Notes: a model not told the origin generated them from the sequence alone. DNA of 64,000 bases from UBA1952 sp965246785 (GCA_965246785.1 CBDFFM010000004.1:186001-250000); one strand, 5' to 3'; positions 39,641-48,927 are shown, counted from the first letter of the stretch. Numbers and translations: made by a program.

Positions 39641-39922
39641 TTAGATGGGTAAAGGCGGATTGGTCAGGTGCGAATAGCCCCAGAAAATCATCCAGTCTGT
39701 AGTCAGTGAGCTGTAAACCTTACGGCCTGTTAGCGATGGGTAAGTCAGGTAGCCCGGTGAGCTTAGGAATTGCTGCATGGATACAAGTGGGCAAACCCGG
39801 CGGCGTCCACCATTGAAAAATGCTTTTAGCGCAATTCGGTCATTGAGACTTAACGCCTTGTAGAAAGAGCGTACGTCTTTTATTACCGGCACCTCTTTGA
39901 CTTTTTTCTTACGGCTTCCCAT
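39641..39922 (-). CDS. Small basic early protein
   Basis: 93 aa: MGSRKKKVKEVPVIKDV then SFYKALSLNDRIALKAFF and a C-terminal part with aromatic residues. Basic; possibly DNA binding. It lies just after the Cro-like gene. Family unknown. Confidence 0.5.
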   Translation of the reverse strand: MGSRKKKVKEVPVIKDVRSFYKALSLNDRIALKAFFNGGRRRVCPLVSMQQFLSSPGYLTYPSLTGRKVYSSLTTDWMIFWGYSHLTNPPLPI

Positions 39923-39935
39923 GGGGATATGTGAA

Positions 39936-40196
39936 TTAATGAGGTAAGTGTAAATCCGGCTCCGGGTTGGTGGTGTACAGCTCGTTGACCGTTACACCCA
40001 GCACATCGGCAATGCGTAGCAGCTTGTCGCCGGCGGGGCTGTATTCGTCGCCCCAATACGCCTTGCGCATCCGGTGCAGCGTCTTACGCATCGGGCCGTC
40101 TCCGAGCTGCGCGGATTTAGCGCGGCGCTCTTCGTAGGGCAGGATGGCCAGCAGCTCATCCACGCGGAATTTGGCGGCCTTTGTTAGTGTATCCAT
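39936..40196 (-). CDS. Cro-like helix-turn-helix protein
   Basis: 86 aa. MRKTLHRMRKAYWGDEYSPAGDKLLRIADVLGVTVNELYTT matches the end of a Xre helix-turn-helix (LLRIADVLGVTVNELY). First gene of the leftward early operon, divergent from the CI-like gene, hence in the position of Cro. Confidence 0.65.
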   Translation of the reverse strand: MDTLTKAAKFRVDELLAILPYEERRAKSAQLGDGPMRKTLHRMRKAYWGDEYSPAGDKLLRIADVLGVTVNELYTTNPEPDLHLPH

Positions 40197-40254
40197 TCGT
40201 TAAATAATTGTTTGCGGTGTGCCTTTGGCGGATAAATTGCCCGCTTGCGGAACA

Positions 40255-40262
40255 CAAACGTA
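40255..40262 (-). promoter_or_regulatory. Early leftward promoter, -7 box
   Basis: On the minus strand TACGTTTG, an exact TAnnTTTG, in the 173-bp divergent region between the Cro-like and CI-like genes. Repressor operators should be nearby; TTAA-containing motifs (40201, 40298, 40323) are candidates but not clear. Confidence 0.45.
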
Positions 40263-40369
40263 AAGGATAAGTTGATGAAACAGCACAGTTTTCTTTAGTT
40301 AATGCTGATATTTCTTTACGATTAACAAATAAGATGTTTACAGTCGGCTACTTGCGGGGCCTGCGCGCC

Positions 40370-40756
40370 ATGCAAAAAAGTATCACTGCCATCCTGAAGA
40401 GCCATTTAAAAGAATATGGCATGAGTCAGGCGCGCCTGGCGGAGAAGCTGGGGCAGACGCCGCAGAATTTTAGCCAGCTACTGAAGAATAACAGCCTGAA
40501 CTCCGACCTGCTCATGCGCATCAGCAAAATCCTGAAGCGCGACCTGTTCAGCGACCTGAGCGGAATGCTGCGGGAAGAAATGGCAGCGGAAGGCGTAAGC
40601 GAGCCATCCGTACCCTACGGTAAAATCACCTATCAAAGCCTACTGGAAGAGAACGTACAGCTAAACCGCGAGCTGCGCACCGTAAAGCAGCAGTTGGCGC
40701 AGATGAGCGGCAACGTAAAAGCAATGAGTAATTCCCACACCGACACAATCGCATAG
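40370..40756 (+). CDS. CI-like Xre-family repressor
   Basis: 128 aa from the Met at 40370 (MQKSITAILKSHL). Helix-turn-helix: EYGMSQARLAEKLGQTPQNFSQLLKNNSLNSDLLMRISKIL. A Glu/Gln-rich coiled coil follows (LLEENVQLNRELRTVKQQLAQM), probably for dimerisation. No peptidase domain, so it would not self-cleave. Divergent from the leftward early operon, so it is the likely lysogeny repressor. Confidence 0.75.
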   Translation: MQKSITAILKSHLKEYGMSQARLAEKLGQTPQNFSQLLKNNSLNSDLLMRISKILKRDLFSDLSGMLREEMAAEGVSEPSVPYGKITYQSLLEENVQLNRELRTVKQQLAQMSGNVKAMSNSHTDTIA

Positions 40757-40794
40757 TGCGCCAACAAGTGCGCCAAGCGCCGGAAGTGCGCCAA
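40757..40794 (+). promoter_or_regulatory. Candidate integrase arm-binding sites, right end
   Basis: Three copies of TGCGCCAA (40757-40764, 40769-40776, 40787-40794), each preceded by AG, 43-80 bp inside attR; they mirror the two TTGGCGCA copies near attL. Confidence 0.55.
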
Positions 40795-40836
40795 CGGAAG
40801 CAAGTGAATAGCAGCGGTTTAATGAGGGAACGGGAT

Positions 40837-40853
40837 AATCTCGCCGTCTCCGC
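40837..40853 (+). other. attR
   Basis: AATCTCGCCGTCTCCGC, identical to the tRNA-Ser 3' end at 17517-17533. The tRNA remnant ends here and host sequence resumes. Confidence 0.9.
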
Positions 40854-40855
40854 TT

Positions 40856-40887
40856 AAGGCCTCAGCGCACGCTGAGGCCTTTCTTTT
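40856..40887 (+). terminator. Original tRNA-Ser terminator, displaced by the element
   Basis: Perfect 12-bp stem AAGGCCTCAGCG / CGCTGAGGCCTT with TTCTTTT, 2 bp after attR. In the empty site it would follow the tRNA directly. Confidence 0.8.
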
Positions 40888-40949
40888 CACCCAAAAATTC
40901 ACCCGACAAATCCCACATTAGCGAATTCCCGCATTACCGCGTAGCTAAA

Positions 40950-40957
40950 TATCTTTG
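40950..40957 (+). promoter_or_regulatory. Promoter -7 box of the M13 peptidase gene
   Basis: TATCTTTG, exact TAnnTTTG, 23 bp before the ATG. Confidence 0.45.
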
Positions 40958-40980
40958 CACACTTTTTAATTGTACCCTCA

Positions 40981-43029
40981 ATGAATATCAAACATTCGCT
41001 GCTTGCCGGCGCGGCACTGCTTGCGCTCGCATCCTGCAATGACTCCCACAACACCGGCGGAGAAAGCAAAGCTGCCCGCAAGCTTCTTGATCCGGCTAAC
41101 ATGGACACCGCTGTCCGCCCCAACGATAACTTCTACCTCTATGCCAATGGGGCATGGCTAAAGAATAATCCCATTCCCGCCGACCAGACGCGCTGGGGCT
41201 CCTTCAGCGAGCTAGTGGAAAACAATAATAATGCCCTCCGCAGCCTGCTTGATGACGCTGCTAAAAGCAAAACTGCTGCAGGCTCCAAGGAGCAAATGGC
41301 CGGCGACCTTTACAGGAGCGGCATGGACAGCGCCGCCATTGACAAGGCTGGCATCGCGCCGCTTAAGCCACATCTTGACCGCATCAATGCCATTACGGAC
41401 GCCAATGGGCTGCTGCACGAGATAGCAACAGAGCATACAATGGGTGTCAATGCTCTGTTCAGCTTCGGCGTATCGCCGGATGATAAGAACGTTTCTAAGG
41501 AAGTTTGCCAGTTCTTTCAGGGCGGCCTCGGTATGCCTGATCGCGACTACTATTTTAAAACTGATAAGCGCAGCGCCGATATTCGCGAGGCTTACAAAGG
41601 TTACCTCGTGAACCTGATGACGATGATGGGCAGCGATAGCGCTACTGCTAAGAAGGACGCAGCAGATGAGTACAAGCTGGAAGAAAAGCTGGCCGCCGCA
41701 TCCATGACACGCGTTGAAATGCGTGACCCCTACAACGTTTATCACAAATTCGCCCTTGCCGACCTGAACAAGCAGACGCCGGGCGTGGACTGGAAAGGGG
41801 TATTTACTGATCTGAAGATCCAGGGACAGGATAGCTGCATCGTAGGCCAGCCCAAGTTCTTTGCTACAGTTGCGAAGGAGCTGAAGGGTACGCCATTGCC
41901 GGTATGGAAGAAATACTTGCAAACGCAAATGGCCATGGAGATGAGCCCTTACCTCAGCACTGCTTTTGACAATGCGCACTTCGGCTTCTTCGGCAAAGCG
42001 CTGCGCGGCCAGGAGACACAAAGCCCGCGCTGGAAGCGTGTATCTCATGTGGTGGACGGAAGTGTTGGCGATATGCTCGGCCAGCTTTACGTGGACAAGT
42101 ATTTCAAACCGGAGGCAAAGAAGCGCATGCTTGACCTCGTAAATAATTTACAGGCCACCTATGCTGAGCGCATAAAGCGCTTAGACTGGATGACGCAGGA
42201 AACTAAGACGAAAGCACTGGCAAAGCTCAACACCTTTCTCAAAAAAATCGGTTATGCCGACAAGTGGAAGACTTACGATGGGATGAAGATTGTCCCTAAT
42301 GATTATGCTTCCAACATTTTCTCCGCTTCCCAGTGGCAATACAACTACGACATCAGCAAGCTTGGGAAACCCGTAGACAAAACGGAGTGGGGGATGACAC
42401 CCCCAACGGTGAACGCTTACTACAATCCCGCCTTCAACGAAATCGTGTTCCCGGCAGGCATTCTTCAATATCCTTTCTTCTCTGAAGATGCAGATGACGC
42501 CGTGAATTACGGCGGCATCGGCGCGGTAATAGGCCACGAAATGACCCACGGCTTTGACGACCAGGGCCGCCAATATGACGCCGAAGGCAACCTCAAAAAC
42601 TGGTGGACGCCCGCTGACTCCGCTGCCTTCGTAACCCGCGCAAATATGGTTATTAAGCAGTTTGACAACTACACCGTGCTGGACACTGTCCACATCAACG
42701 GCCAACTCACTGAAGGCGAAAACCTCGCCGACCTTGGCGGTATTGCCATCGCTTACGAAGCTTTCAAGAAGACGGAGCAGGGCAAGGGCGACAAGAAGAT
42801 TGACGGCTTCACGGCTGACCAGCGTTTCTTCCTTTCTTGGGCGCAGGTATGGCGCGCCAATACGCGTCCGCAGGAACTGGCTTCCCGCGTTATGACCGAC
42901 CCGCACTCGCCAAGCGAACTGCGCTGCAACGGCCCGCTGAGCAATATGCCGGAATTTTACACCGCCTTCGGAATCAAGCCGGGCGATAAGATGTGGCGTG
43001 CGGACAGCATCCGGGCTAAGGTTTGGTAA
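40981..43029 (+). CDS. pepO: M13-family zinc metallopeptidase (PepO/neprilysin-like), lipoprotein
   Basis: 682 aa with a lipoprotein signal (MNIKHSLLAGAALLALASC). N-terminal M13 domain opens RPNDNFYLYANGAWLKNNPIPADQTRWGSF; the C-terminal domain holds the zinc site HEMTH (His519, Glu520, His523) and the third ligand in GENLADLGG (near 580), and ends with CNGPLSNMPEFYTAFG. It degrades peptides at the cell surface or in the periplasm. First host gene after the element. Confidence 0.95.
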   Translation: MNIKHSLLAGAALLALASCNDSHNTGGESKAARKLLDPANMDTAVRPNDNFYLYANGAWLKNNPIPADQTRWGSFSELVENNNNALRSLLDDAAKSKTAAGSKEQMAGDLYRSGMDSAAIDKAGIAPLKPHLDRINAITDANGLLHEIATEHTMGVNALFSFGVSPDDKNVSKEVCQFFQGGLGMPDRDYYFKTDKRSADIREAYKGYLVNLMTMMGSDSATAKKDAADEYKLEEKLAAASMTRVEMRDPYNVYHKFALADLNKQTPGVDWKGVFTDLKIQGQDSCIVGQPKFFATVAKELKGTPLPVWKKYLQTQMAMEMSPYLSTAFDNAHFGFFGKALRGQETQSPRWKRVSHVVDGSVGDMLGQLYVDKYFKPEAKKRMLDLVNNLQATYAERIKRLDWMTQETKTKALAKLNTFLKKIGYADKWKTYDGMKIVPNDYASNIFSASQWQYNYDISKLGKPVDKTEWGMTPPTVNAYYNPAFNEIVFPAGILQYPFFSEDADDAVNYGGIGAVIGHEMTHGFDDQGRQYDAEGNLKNWWTPADSAAFVTRANMVIKQFDNYTVLDTVHINGQLTEGENLADLGGIAIAYEAFKKTEQGKGDKKIDGFTADQRFFLSWAQVWRANTRPQELASRVMTDPHSPSELRCNGPLSNMPEFYTAFGIKPGDKMWRADSIRAKVW

Positions 43030-43052
43030 AGAACTGATTGGATTAAAATGAG

Positions 43053-43088
43053 ACGGGCTGCCTCACCTGAAGCAGCCCGTTCTCTTTT
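43053..43088 (+). terminator. Terminator of the M13 peptidase gene
   Basis: Stem ACGGGCTGC / GCAGCCCGT with a 10-nt loop, then TCTCTTTT. Confidence 0.75.
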
Positions 43089-43111
43089 ATACACTCCAGC
43101 CGGGAGTTTCT

Positions 43112-44548
43112 TTATCTGCCGAACGGCCTGCGGCCTTCGCCGCCGCCCATCGGCTGGCGCTCAGTTCGCCGCACTGGCGCGGCTTCCTGCCGTTGCGGTA
43201 TAGCTTGACGTGGGGCTTCCATACGAGGTTGTTGCTCTGTACGCTGCACTGGCTGACGATCCATGCGTGGCTGCTGCTCTACCTGGCGTTGTTGCACATC
43301 CCGCGCACGTTGCGCCTCTTGAATGCGCTGCTGCTGCATGGCCTGAGCGCGCTGGGATTCCTGCGCACGTTGCATCTCCTGTACACGCTGCATCTGTTGT
43401 GCCCGCTGCACTTCTGCGTTCCGGTCAATGGCTTGCTGACGCTCCATCTGTTGTGGAGCTTGCTGTACAGGTGGGGATTGCGCGGGCGTTCTGCCGCCCC
43501 AATCACGGCTGAGTTGTGGTCGTGCTTGCTCGCGATTGTTATTCTGCCAGGTACTATTACTTCTTAATGGTTCCGGGCTTTGCAGGCGCGGGTCGCGCTG
43601 GAAAGTGCCGGGGTTGGCCCGTACAGCTTGCTCTTGTGGCTGCGTCGTACGGCCGCTGCGGTCAATAGGCTCGCGGAAGCCTGCACGCTGATTCACCGGC
43701 GCTGTCTGGCGGCCACCGTTGGCAATCCCTGTACTTACAGGCTGCTCTGCGGTGCGGAACTGTCGTGGGCGCTCTGTAGTACGTGGTGTGTTTTCAGCGA
43801 TAGTCGGACGGTAGATGTTCAGGCTATTGCCGCGCAGCTCTGTATTGCCGGGGCGGCGCACATTATTAATCGCTACCGGCTCTATACGATGGCCAGTGGC
43901 ACGCTCCAGCTCACCGCGGCGCGGTCCGCCGATATACGTGTTGTGGTTATAGACGTAGGTATTGTTGATAATAGTAGTCTGGTGCACATATTGCGGCGCA
44001 TAGCGCGGGCCATAGCAATAGCTGTGGAAGCGCGGACTGAGAATGTACTGCTGCGGGGTGAACGTCCACCAGTAATCAGGGCAGGAATAGCCACCCATCG
44101 CAATATTGATGGAGATGCCGGGACCGAGCGGCGCCCAGCCGTACGCGCCGCCGCCGGAGCGCCAGCTTACCCATGCTGGTGCCCACTGATTCCCGGGAAT
44201 CCATAGCCAGCCGTAATAGTTGCTGTACGTCCAGCGGCCGTAATGGAACGGCGCCCAGCCCCAGTTGTAGTTAGATACCCAGGTGTTGCCGTAATCGGTG
44301 TTTGTCCAGTAGCCATTGCTGTAGTAGGGGCGGAAATCGTCGCCAGCCTCGGGCACCCAGACGTAGCCGTACTGCGGGTCGTTTATCCATTGCCCATAGG
44401 GCGATAGCTCATCGTAGAATTGTTGGTAAGATGCAGAGCCGCTGTAGACGTCGTCGCCATAGCCTTGTGCGGATGCGCGGCTGCTAATGCCGGCTATCAG
44501 GAGCAGGAGCACGGGAAGGGCGCGGAGTGCGGTGATGATTCTGGACAT
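43112..44548 (-). CDS. YXWGXW-repeat surface protein with Gln/Arg-rich tail
   Basis: 478 aa with signal peptide (ending SRASAQ). After DELSPYGQWINDPQYGYVWVPE come several YxWGxW-like repeats (WAPFHYGRWTYSNYYGWLWIPG, WVSWRSGGGAYGWAPLGPG); residues 280-478 are low-complexity, rich in Gln, Arg and Pro. The family is common in Bacteroidota and Proteobacteria with unknown role, probably at the outer surface. Single gene. Confidence 0.85.
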   Translation of the reverse strand: MSRIITALRALPVLLLLIAGISSRASAQGYGDDVYSGSASYQQFYDELSPYGQWINDPQYGYVWVPEAGDDFRPYYSNGYWTNTDYGNTWVSNYNWGWAPFHYGRWTYSNYYGWLWIPGNQWAPAWVSWRSGGGAYGWAPLGPGISINIAMGGYSCPDYWWTFTPQQYILSPRFHSYCYGPRYAPQYVHQTTIINNTYVYNHNTYIGGPRRGELERATGHRIEPVAINNVRRPGNTELRGNSLNIYRPTIAENTPRTTERPRQFRTAEQPVSTGIANGGRQTAPVNQRAGFREPIDRSGRTTQPQEQAVRANPGTFQRDPRLQSPEPLRSNSTWQNNNREQARPQLSRDWGGRTPAQSPPVQQAPQQMERQQAIDRNAEVQRAQQMQRVQEMQRAQESQRAQAMQQQRIQEAQRARDVQQRQVEQQPRMDRQPVQRTEQQPRMEAPRQAIPQRQEAAPVRRTERQPMGGGEGRRPFGR

Positions 44549-44703
44549 GATGTTTAGGTTGTTTATGCCCTATAAATGCAAACGGGTTTCCGGGAATGCT
44601 TAAAGGAATGTTAGCGTTTCCAGCTATGCAATTCCACTTGGCTGCCTAAGTCTGAAACGATGCCCGATCTCAGCGTCAACGTAGTTCCGGTAACTATTTA
44701 GCA

Positions 44704-46287
44704 TTAGTGCGCCCCGGCCAGTGCCTCCTTGTCCACCGTCCCTTTTCGTTGCTTCACAAAGAACATCACGGGGACAAAGATGACGAATATGATGCCGAGG
44801 TACAGGAAGATGTCCATGTAAGAAAGGACGGCGGCCTGCTTCGTGAGCGAAAAGTCAAGCGCCTTGTATGCACTCGCCTGCGCGATGTCGGGCGACATTC
44901 CTTTGGATATAAAGCCGGCCTGCATCATGTTAAGCTTATTGACAAATGCCGGATTGGTGAGTGAATAATTAGGCACAAGGTCGGCGCGATGCACGGAGTT
45001 CTGCTGCGCAATGAGCGTCGTGATGAGCGCGATGCCAAAGGAGCCGCCAAGCTGTCGCATCATGCCGGTAAAAGCCGCTCCCTGACCAATTTGCTGACCT
45101 TTAAGCGAAGAAAGCGAGAGCGCCGTAATTGGAATAAACAGTACCCCCATCCCGATACCGCGCACGATGAGCATCCAGAAAAAATCACCCTTGCTCGTGT
45201 CAGGCGTCAGGATATTGAAGCCCCATATTGAGAAGACCGCAAAGAGCAACAAGCCCAAGGCTACAAGAATCTGCGGCGGCACGCCGCGTGTAAGGAGTTG
45301 TCCCACCATCGGCATCATGAAGGCCGTAGTGATGGCTGCGGGTATCATCAGCTCACCTGCCTGCAGCGGCGTCCAACCAAGAATGCTCTGCGTGTAGAGC
45401 GGAATGATAAAGGTGGAGCCATACAGGCCGAAACCGAGGATAAAGGATAGGATGGTACCGATGCGCAGATTCCCGTTCTTGAGCACGCGCAACTCCACGA
45501 TGGGATGCTCTGTTACCAATTCCCGCCAGATAAAGAAGAAGAAGGAGAGTACGGACGTAACCGTCAGGAAGGTGATTGTGCCCGACTGAAACCAGTCATC
45601 CTCGTGCCCGCGTTCTAATACATATTGAAGCGAGCCAACGAAGATGGCCAGCAGCGCGATGCCGAGATAGTCAACCTCGGAGCCGCTCTTCTTTCCACCG
45701 CCATACTTCGGCGAGCGTACAAATTGAAATACCAGGATTGCCGCAATGATGCCGATGGGAATATTTATGTAGAAGATGTAGGGCCATGAATAGTTGGTTG
45801 TAATCCAGCCGCCCAATGGCGGGCCGAGCGTCGGGCCAATGATAACTCCGAGACCGTAAAACGCCTGCGCCATACCGCGCTTCTCCGGCGGATAGCTTTC
45901 GGTGATGATGGTTTGAGAAGTAACCAGCAGCGCACCGCCGCCAAGCCCCTGCATGAAGCGGAAGGCCACCAATTCCCAAATGCCGGTTGCCTGTCCGCAG
46001 AGAAACGAGCAGACGGTAAAGAGAATAACCGAGAAGCCGAAGTAATTGCGCCGACCGAACTGCTGGGAAAGCCAGCTCGTCATCGGAACAACAATCACGT
46101 TGCCGATGGCGTAAGCGGTAATAACCCAGCCCACTTCATTCAGCGTAGCGCCAAGGTTGCCCTTCATGTCGTTCAGCGCAACGTTCACGATTGTAGTGTC
46201 CACAATCTCCAGCAGCGCACAAAAGATAGCGGTGAGCGTTATGATGACGCGCCGCGCACCATATTCTACAAGCGAATCTTGTTCCAT
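44704..46287 (-). CDS. emrB: DHA2-family (EmrB-like) multidrug efflux transporter
   Basis: 527 aa with about 14 membrane helices. LEIVDTTIVNVALNDMKGNLG and GWVITAYAIGNVIVVPMTSWLSQQFGRR are the DHA2 motifs, GPTLGPPLGGWI motif C. It exports toxic compounds by proton antiport, working with an EmrA adaptor and a TolC channel, both encoded upstream in the same operon. Confidence 0.93.
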   Translation of the reverse strand: MEQDSLVEYGARRVIITLTAIFCALLEIVDTTIVNVALNDMKGNLGATLNEVGWVITAYAIGNVIVVPMTSWLSQQFGRRNYFGFSVILFTVCSFLCGQATGIWELVAFRFMQGLGGGALLVTSQTIITESYPPEKRGMAQAFYGLGVIIGPTLGPPLGGWITTNYSWPYIFYINIPIGIIAAILVFQFVRSPKYGGGKKSGSEVDYLGIALLAIFVGSLQYVLERGHEDDWFQSGTITFLTVTSVLSFFFFIWRELVTEHPIVELRVLKNGNLRIGTILSFILGFGLYGSTFIIPLYTQSILGWTPLQAGELMIPAAITTAFMMPMVGQLLTRGVPPQILVALGLLLFAVFSIWGFNILTPDTSKGDFFWMLIVRGIGMGVLFIPITALSLSSLKGQQIGQGAAFTGMMRQLGGSFGIALITTLIAQQNSVHRADLVPNYSLTNPAFVNKLNMMQAGFISKGMSPDIAQASAYKALDFSLTKQAAVLSYMDIFLYLGIIFVIFVPVMFFVKQRKGTVDKEALAGAH

Positions 46288-46311
46288 GTTGTTTCGTTAT
46301 GTCGTTAAGAC

Positions 46312-46369
46312 GTTGAAGCGTTGAGACGTCGGAATATTCTGTAAAAACGATTCGTCTCAACGCTTCAAC
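46312..46369. repeat. Inverted repeat between emrA and emrB
   Basis: GTTGAAGCGTTGAGACG (46312-46328) and its perfect reverse complement (46353-46369), 17 bp with a 24-nt loop. Its GTTGA-type decamers resemble the repeats at 52765-52862. It could reduce emrB expression or be a dispersed palindrome. Confidence 0.8.
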
Positions 46370-47495
46370 TTAGATGTGTACGTCCACATCCACATTCATA
46401 CCCGCGCGCAGGCCTTTGACCGCCGGGTCATTTGGTTCTGCGAATTCAATACGAACAGGCACACGCTGCACCACCTTCACGAAGTTGCCGCTCGCATTAT
46501 CCGGCGGCAGAAGGGAGAAACGAGCGCCGGTTGCCGGTGAGAACGAGCCGATACGCGCCCTTGAAATCATGGCCGGGAAATGCATCGGCATGAATCGTTA
46601 CTTCCTGTCCTTCGCGCATCTTATTGATTTGGGTTTCCTTAAAATTGGCGACTACCCAAAACTCGTTTTTTACGACTGCGAAAAGCGTCTGCCCCGGCTG
46701 AACAAACTGACCCGGCTGAACATTTACCTTAGAAATGAAACCATCAGATGGCGCGGTAAGCACCGTATAAGAAAGCATCAGCTTCGCATTATCCACATCA
46801 GCCTGCCGCTGGCGGATAGTCGCTTCGGCAACGCTTACGCCCTGCGCGGTCGCATTGCTTTGTGATGCCGCGGCGGTAGTCTGCTCGGAAGCCGCATTCC
46901 GCTGCTGCTCCAATACTGCCAACTGGCGTTGGGCGGTCTGCATCGCAGCTTCGGCCTGCTCAAACTGCTGCTGCGTGATGCTGTGGTCTTTGATAAGGTT
47001 CGCGTAGCGGGTGTAATCCTGAGAGGCGCGGCGCACAGTGATGCGGGCAGCCTCAATCTGCGCGCTTACGGTGCCTACATTAGCACGGGTTGTTGATATG
47101 TTGGCCTGAGAAGCCGATGTTGTAGCGCGGGCTACATTCAGGTTGCTCTGCGCGCCGGCAAGGGCGGCCTCTGCCTGCTCAACCTTAATGACAAGGTCGC
47201 GGTTGTCCAGTACGAGCAGCGTATCACCCTTTTTCACGCTCTGGTTGTCGCCCACTTTCACTTCGGCAATGTAGCCGCCTGTGCGCGGAATGACTGGGTT
47301 TATGCTCGCTTCAATCTGCGCATCGTCCGTCTCCTGATGGTGCTGCGCATGATTCCATTTGACCAGCCCGAAGCTGCCGCCGACAACGATGAGCACGGCA
47401 AGGATGATGAGGAAGCGTTTATTAATCTTCTTCTTTGGCGCTGCCGCTTCGGCTGTGGTTCCAGCTGGTTTGCCGGCGTTTGTTTGGCTTTCCAT
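46370..47495 (-). pseudogene. emrA: EmrA-like membrane-fusion protein, frameshifted near the C-terminus
   Basis: The N-terminal frame (from Met 47495) gives an HlyD/EmrA protein: anchor FLIILAVLIVVGGSFGLV, lipoyl motif TDDAQIEASINPVIPRTGGYI, long coiled coil, second lipoyl half and VVANFKETQINKMREGQEV. It stays normal to HADAFPGHDFKG; then the frame is lost at the GGG in AAGGGCGCG (about 46555-46560). The next frame continues RIGSFSPATGARFSLLPPDN to VDVDVHI, the normal EmrA end. One G fewer would restore it, so a sequence error is likely; otherwise a truncated protein. Confidence 0.8.
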
Positions 47496-47535
47496 ATTCT
47501 TTTTCTGAGTGTAATGATTTGGGATGATGATTGGA

Positions 47536-48927
47536 TTACTGACCGAGCGCGCCTTCTGTAGCAAGCAGCCCGGTTGTTTGAAGCAGCTTCTGGTAGCTGA
47601 CGAGCGCGTCTGCCTTCGCAAAGGCATAATTGAGGCGCGCCTGCAGCTGCGCTACGTCGGCATCCAGCAGCTCGGTGGTGGTGGCGAGGTTGTTCGTGTT
47701 CTTATTGCGCACGATGCGGAAGTTTTCTTCTGCCTGCTGAACGGCGGAATTATAAACGTCAATCTTCTTTCTGCTCAGCAGATACGCCTCATAAGCCTGC
47801 GCCGTTTGCAGGCGGATGGCATCCTCCAGCAGCGCCTGATTGGCCTGTACTTCCGCGAGACGGGTTTTCGCTTCCGTTATCTTGCTGCCGTTCTTCCAGA
47901 TAGAAGACGGCGCGTAGCGGAAGCCGACGCCAACGTTGACCGCGTCCTTAATGGTGATGATGTTTTCAATGTAAGCACCGATGTAGCCACCGGTCACCGC
48001 GAGGGAAGGGTAGTAATCGCTCTTCGCGAACTTCACGCCGGCTTCAGCCGCCTTCGCGCGGTATCCTAACGATGCGGCGTCTTTGCGGTTTTGCAGCGCG
48101 AGCGTTTCCCATTCGCTGAGCGTGCGCCCGGAGCCTGACTGGCTGAAGGTGCTGTCTGGCTCTATCACCGTTTCTTCCGGCAGCCCGAGCAGCAGGTTCA
48201 TGTTCTCATTGGTAATGTGCAGGTTGTTCTCTGCATCCAGCAGCGAAAGCTCAATGTTGGATGATTGCAGCTGCGCTTTAAGGAGGTCATTACGGGCGAG
48301 CAAACCGTTTTGCTCCAAATTGCCCAACTCCTTCACACGCTGCCCGGCACTGCGCAGGTTTTCCTGCACCAGCTTAACGGCCTCGGTGGCTTTGTAAAGA
48401 TTGGTGTACGCACCGATAGTGTTTTGCACGACAGCATCGCGGTCGCTTTCTACATCCAGCTTTGCAGCCTGCGCCAGATACTTCGCGCTTTCAATGCCGC
48501 TCTGAATCTTAAAGCCGGCAAACAGCGGCAGGGAAACATTGGCGATAGCGTAAGCGGCCTGCGTGGGAACCTGAGGAGTTGTGTTTGTTTGTTCGGTAGT
48601 TCCTGTGCTTGAGTTGTTATTATTGCTGCTGCCAAGCTTTAGCTTTAGCTCAATATCCGGCTGCGCCAGCCGCAGGTAAGAGCCGGAGACCGTTACGTCC
48701 GGCAGCTTGCGCTCCTTTGCTTCTTTTAGGGCGGCATCGGCTTCCTGGAGTTTCGCATTGCTCACACGTAGCTGCTTGCTATTATGCAAGCTAAGGTCTA
48801 TAGCTTCTTGCAGCGTAATGTGCCGGACATTGGTGCCGGACGGATAGGCTGCTGTACTCCGCGCGCCCGCGAACGCAGCGCCTAGCATCAGCGAAAGCGC
48901 GATGATTGAAAATTTACTTGACCTCAT
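47536..48927 (-). CDS. TolC-family outer-membrane efflux protein
   Basis: 463 aa with signal peptide (residues 1-23). Two repeats of the OEP type: ITLQEAIDLSLHNSKQLRVSNAKLQEADAALKEAKERKLP and EWETLALQNRKDAASLGYRAKAAEAGVKFAKSDYYPSLAV, with long coiled helices. It forms the outer-membrane channel of the tripartite pump. Overlaps tetR by 14 nt. Confidence 0.92.
   Translation of the reverse strand: MRSSKFSIIALSLMLGAAFAGARSTAAYPSGTNVRHITLQEAIDLSLHNSKQLRVSNAKLQEADAALKEAKERKLPDVTVSGSYLRLAQPDIELKLKLGSSNNNNSSTGTTEQTNTTPQVPTQAAYAIANVSLPLFAGFKIQSGIESAKYLAQAAKLDVESDRDAVVQNTIGAYTNLYKATEAVKLVQENLRSAGQRVKELGNLEQNGLLARNDLLKAQLQSSNIELSLLDAENNLHITNENMNLLLGLPEETVIEPDSTFSQSGSGRTLSEWETLALQNRKDAASLGYRAKAAEAGVKFAKSDYYPSLAVTGGYIGAYIENIITIKDAVNVGVGFRYAPSSIWKNGSKITEAKTRLAEVQANQALLEDAIRLQTAQAYEAYLLSRKKIDVYNSAVQQAEENFRIVRNKNTNNLATTTELLDADVAQLQARLNYAFAKADALVSYQKLLQTTGLLATEGALGQ

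Larger units (their letters stand above)
17517..40853. mobile_element. Integrated temperate virus-like element, apparently tailless
   Basis: A 23.3-kb element between 17-bp direct repeats, one of them in the tRNA-Ser(GGA) 3' end, with a tyrosine integrase next to attL and a divergent CI/Cro-like pair next to attR. Almost all genes run leftward in tight, often overlapping order. Visible functions: packaging-type ATPase, candidate capsid protein, spike, endolysin, holin-like protein, histone-like protein, about fifteen single-span membrane proteins, primase-helicase, MazG- and DUF1643-like proteins. No terminase, portal, tail or conjugation gene is seen. The content points to an icosahedral, probably membrane-containing provirus; this is an inference from gene content. 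Confidence 0.85.

Noticed and set aside
40837..40853. A second tRNA-Ser at the right end
   Set aside because: Only the last 17 bases match; the rest of the cloverleaf is missing. It is attR.
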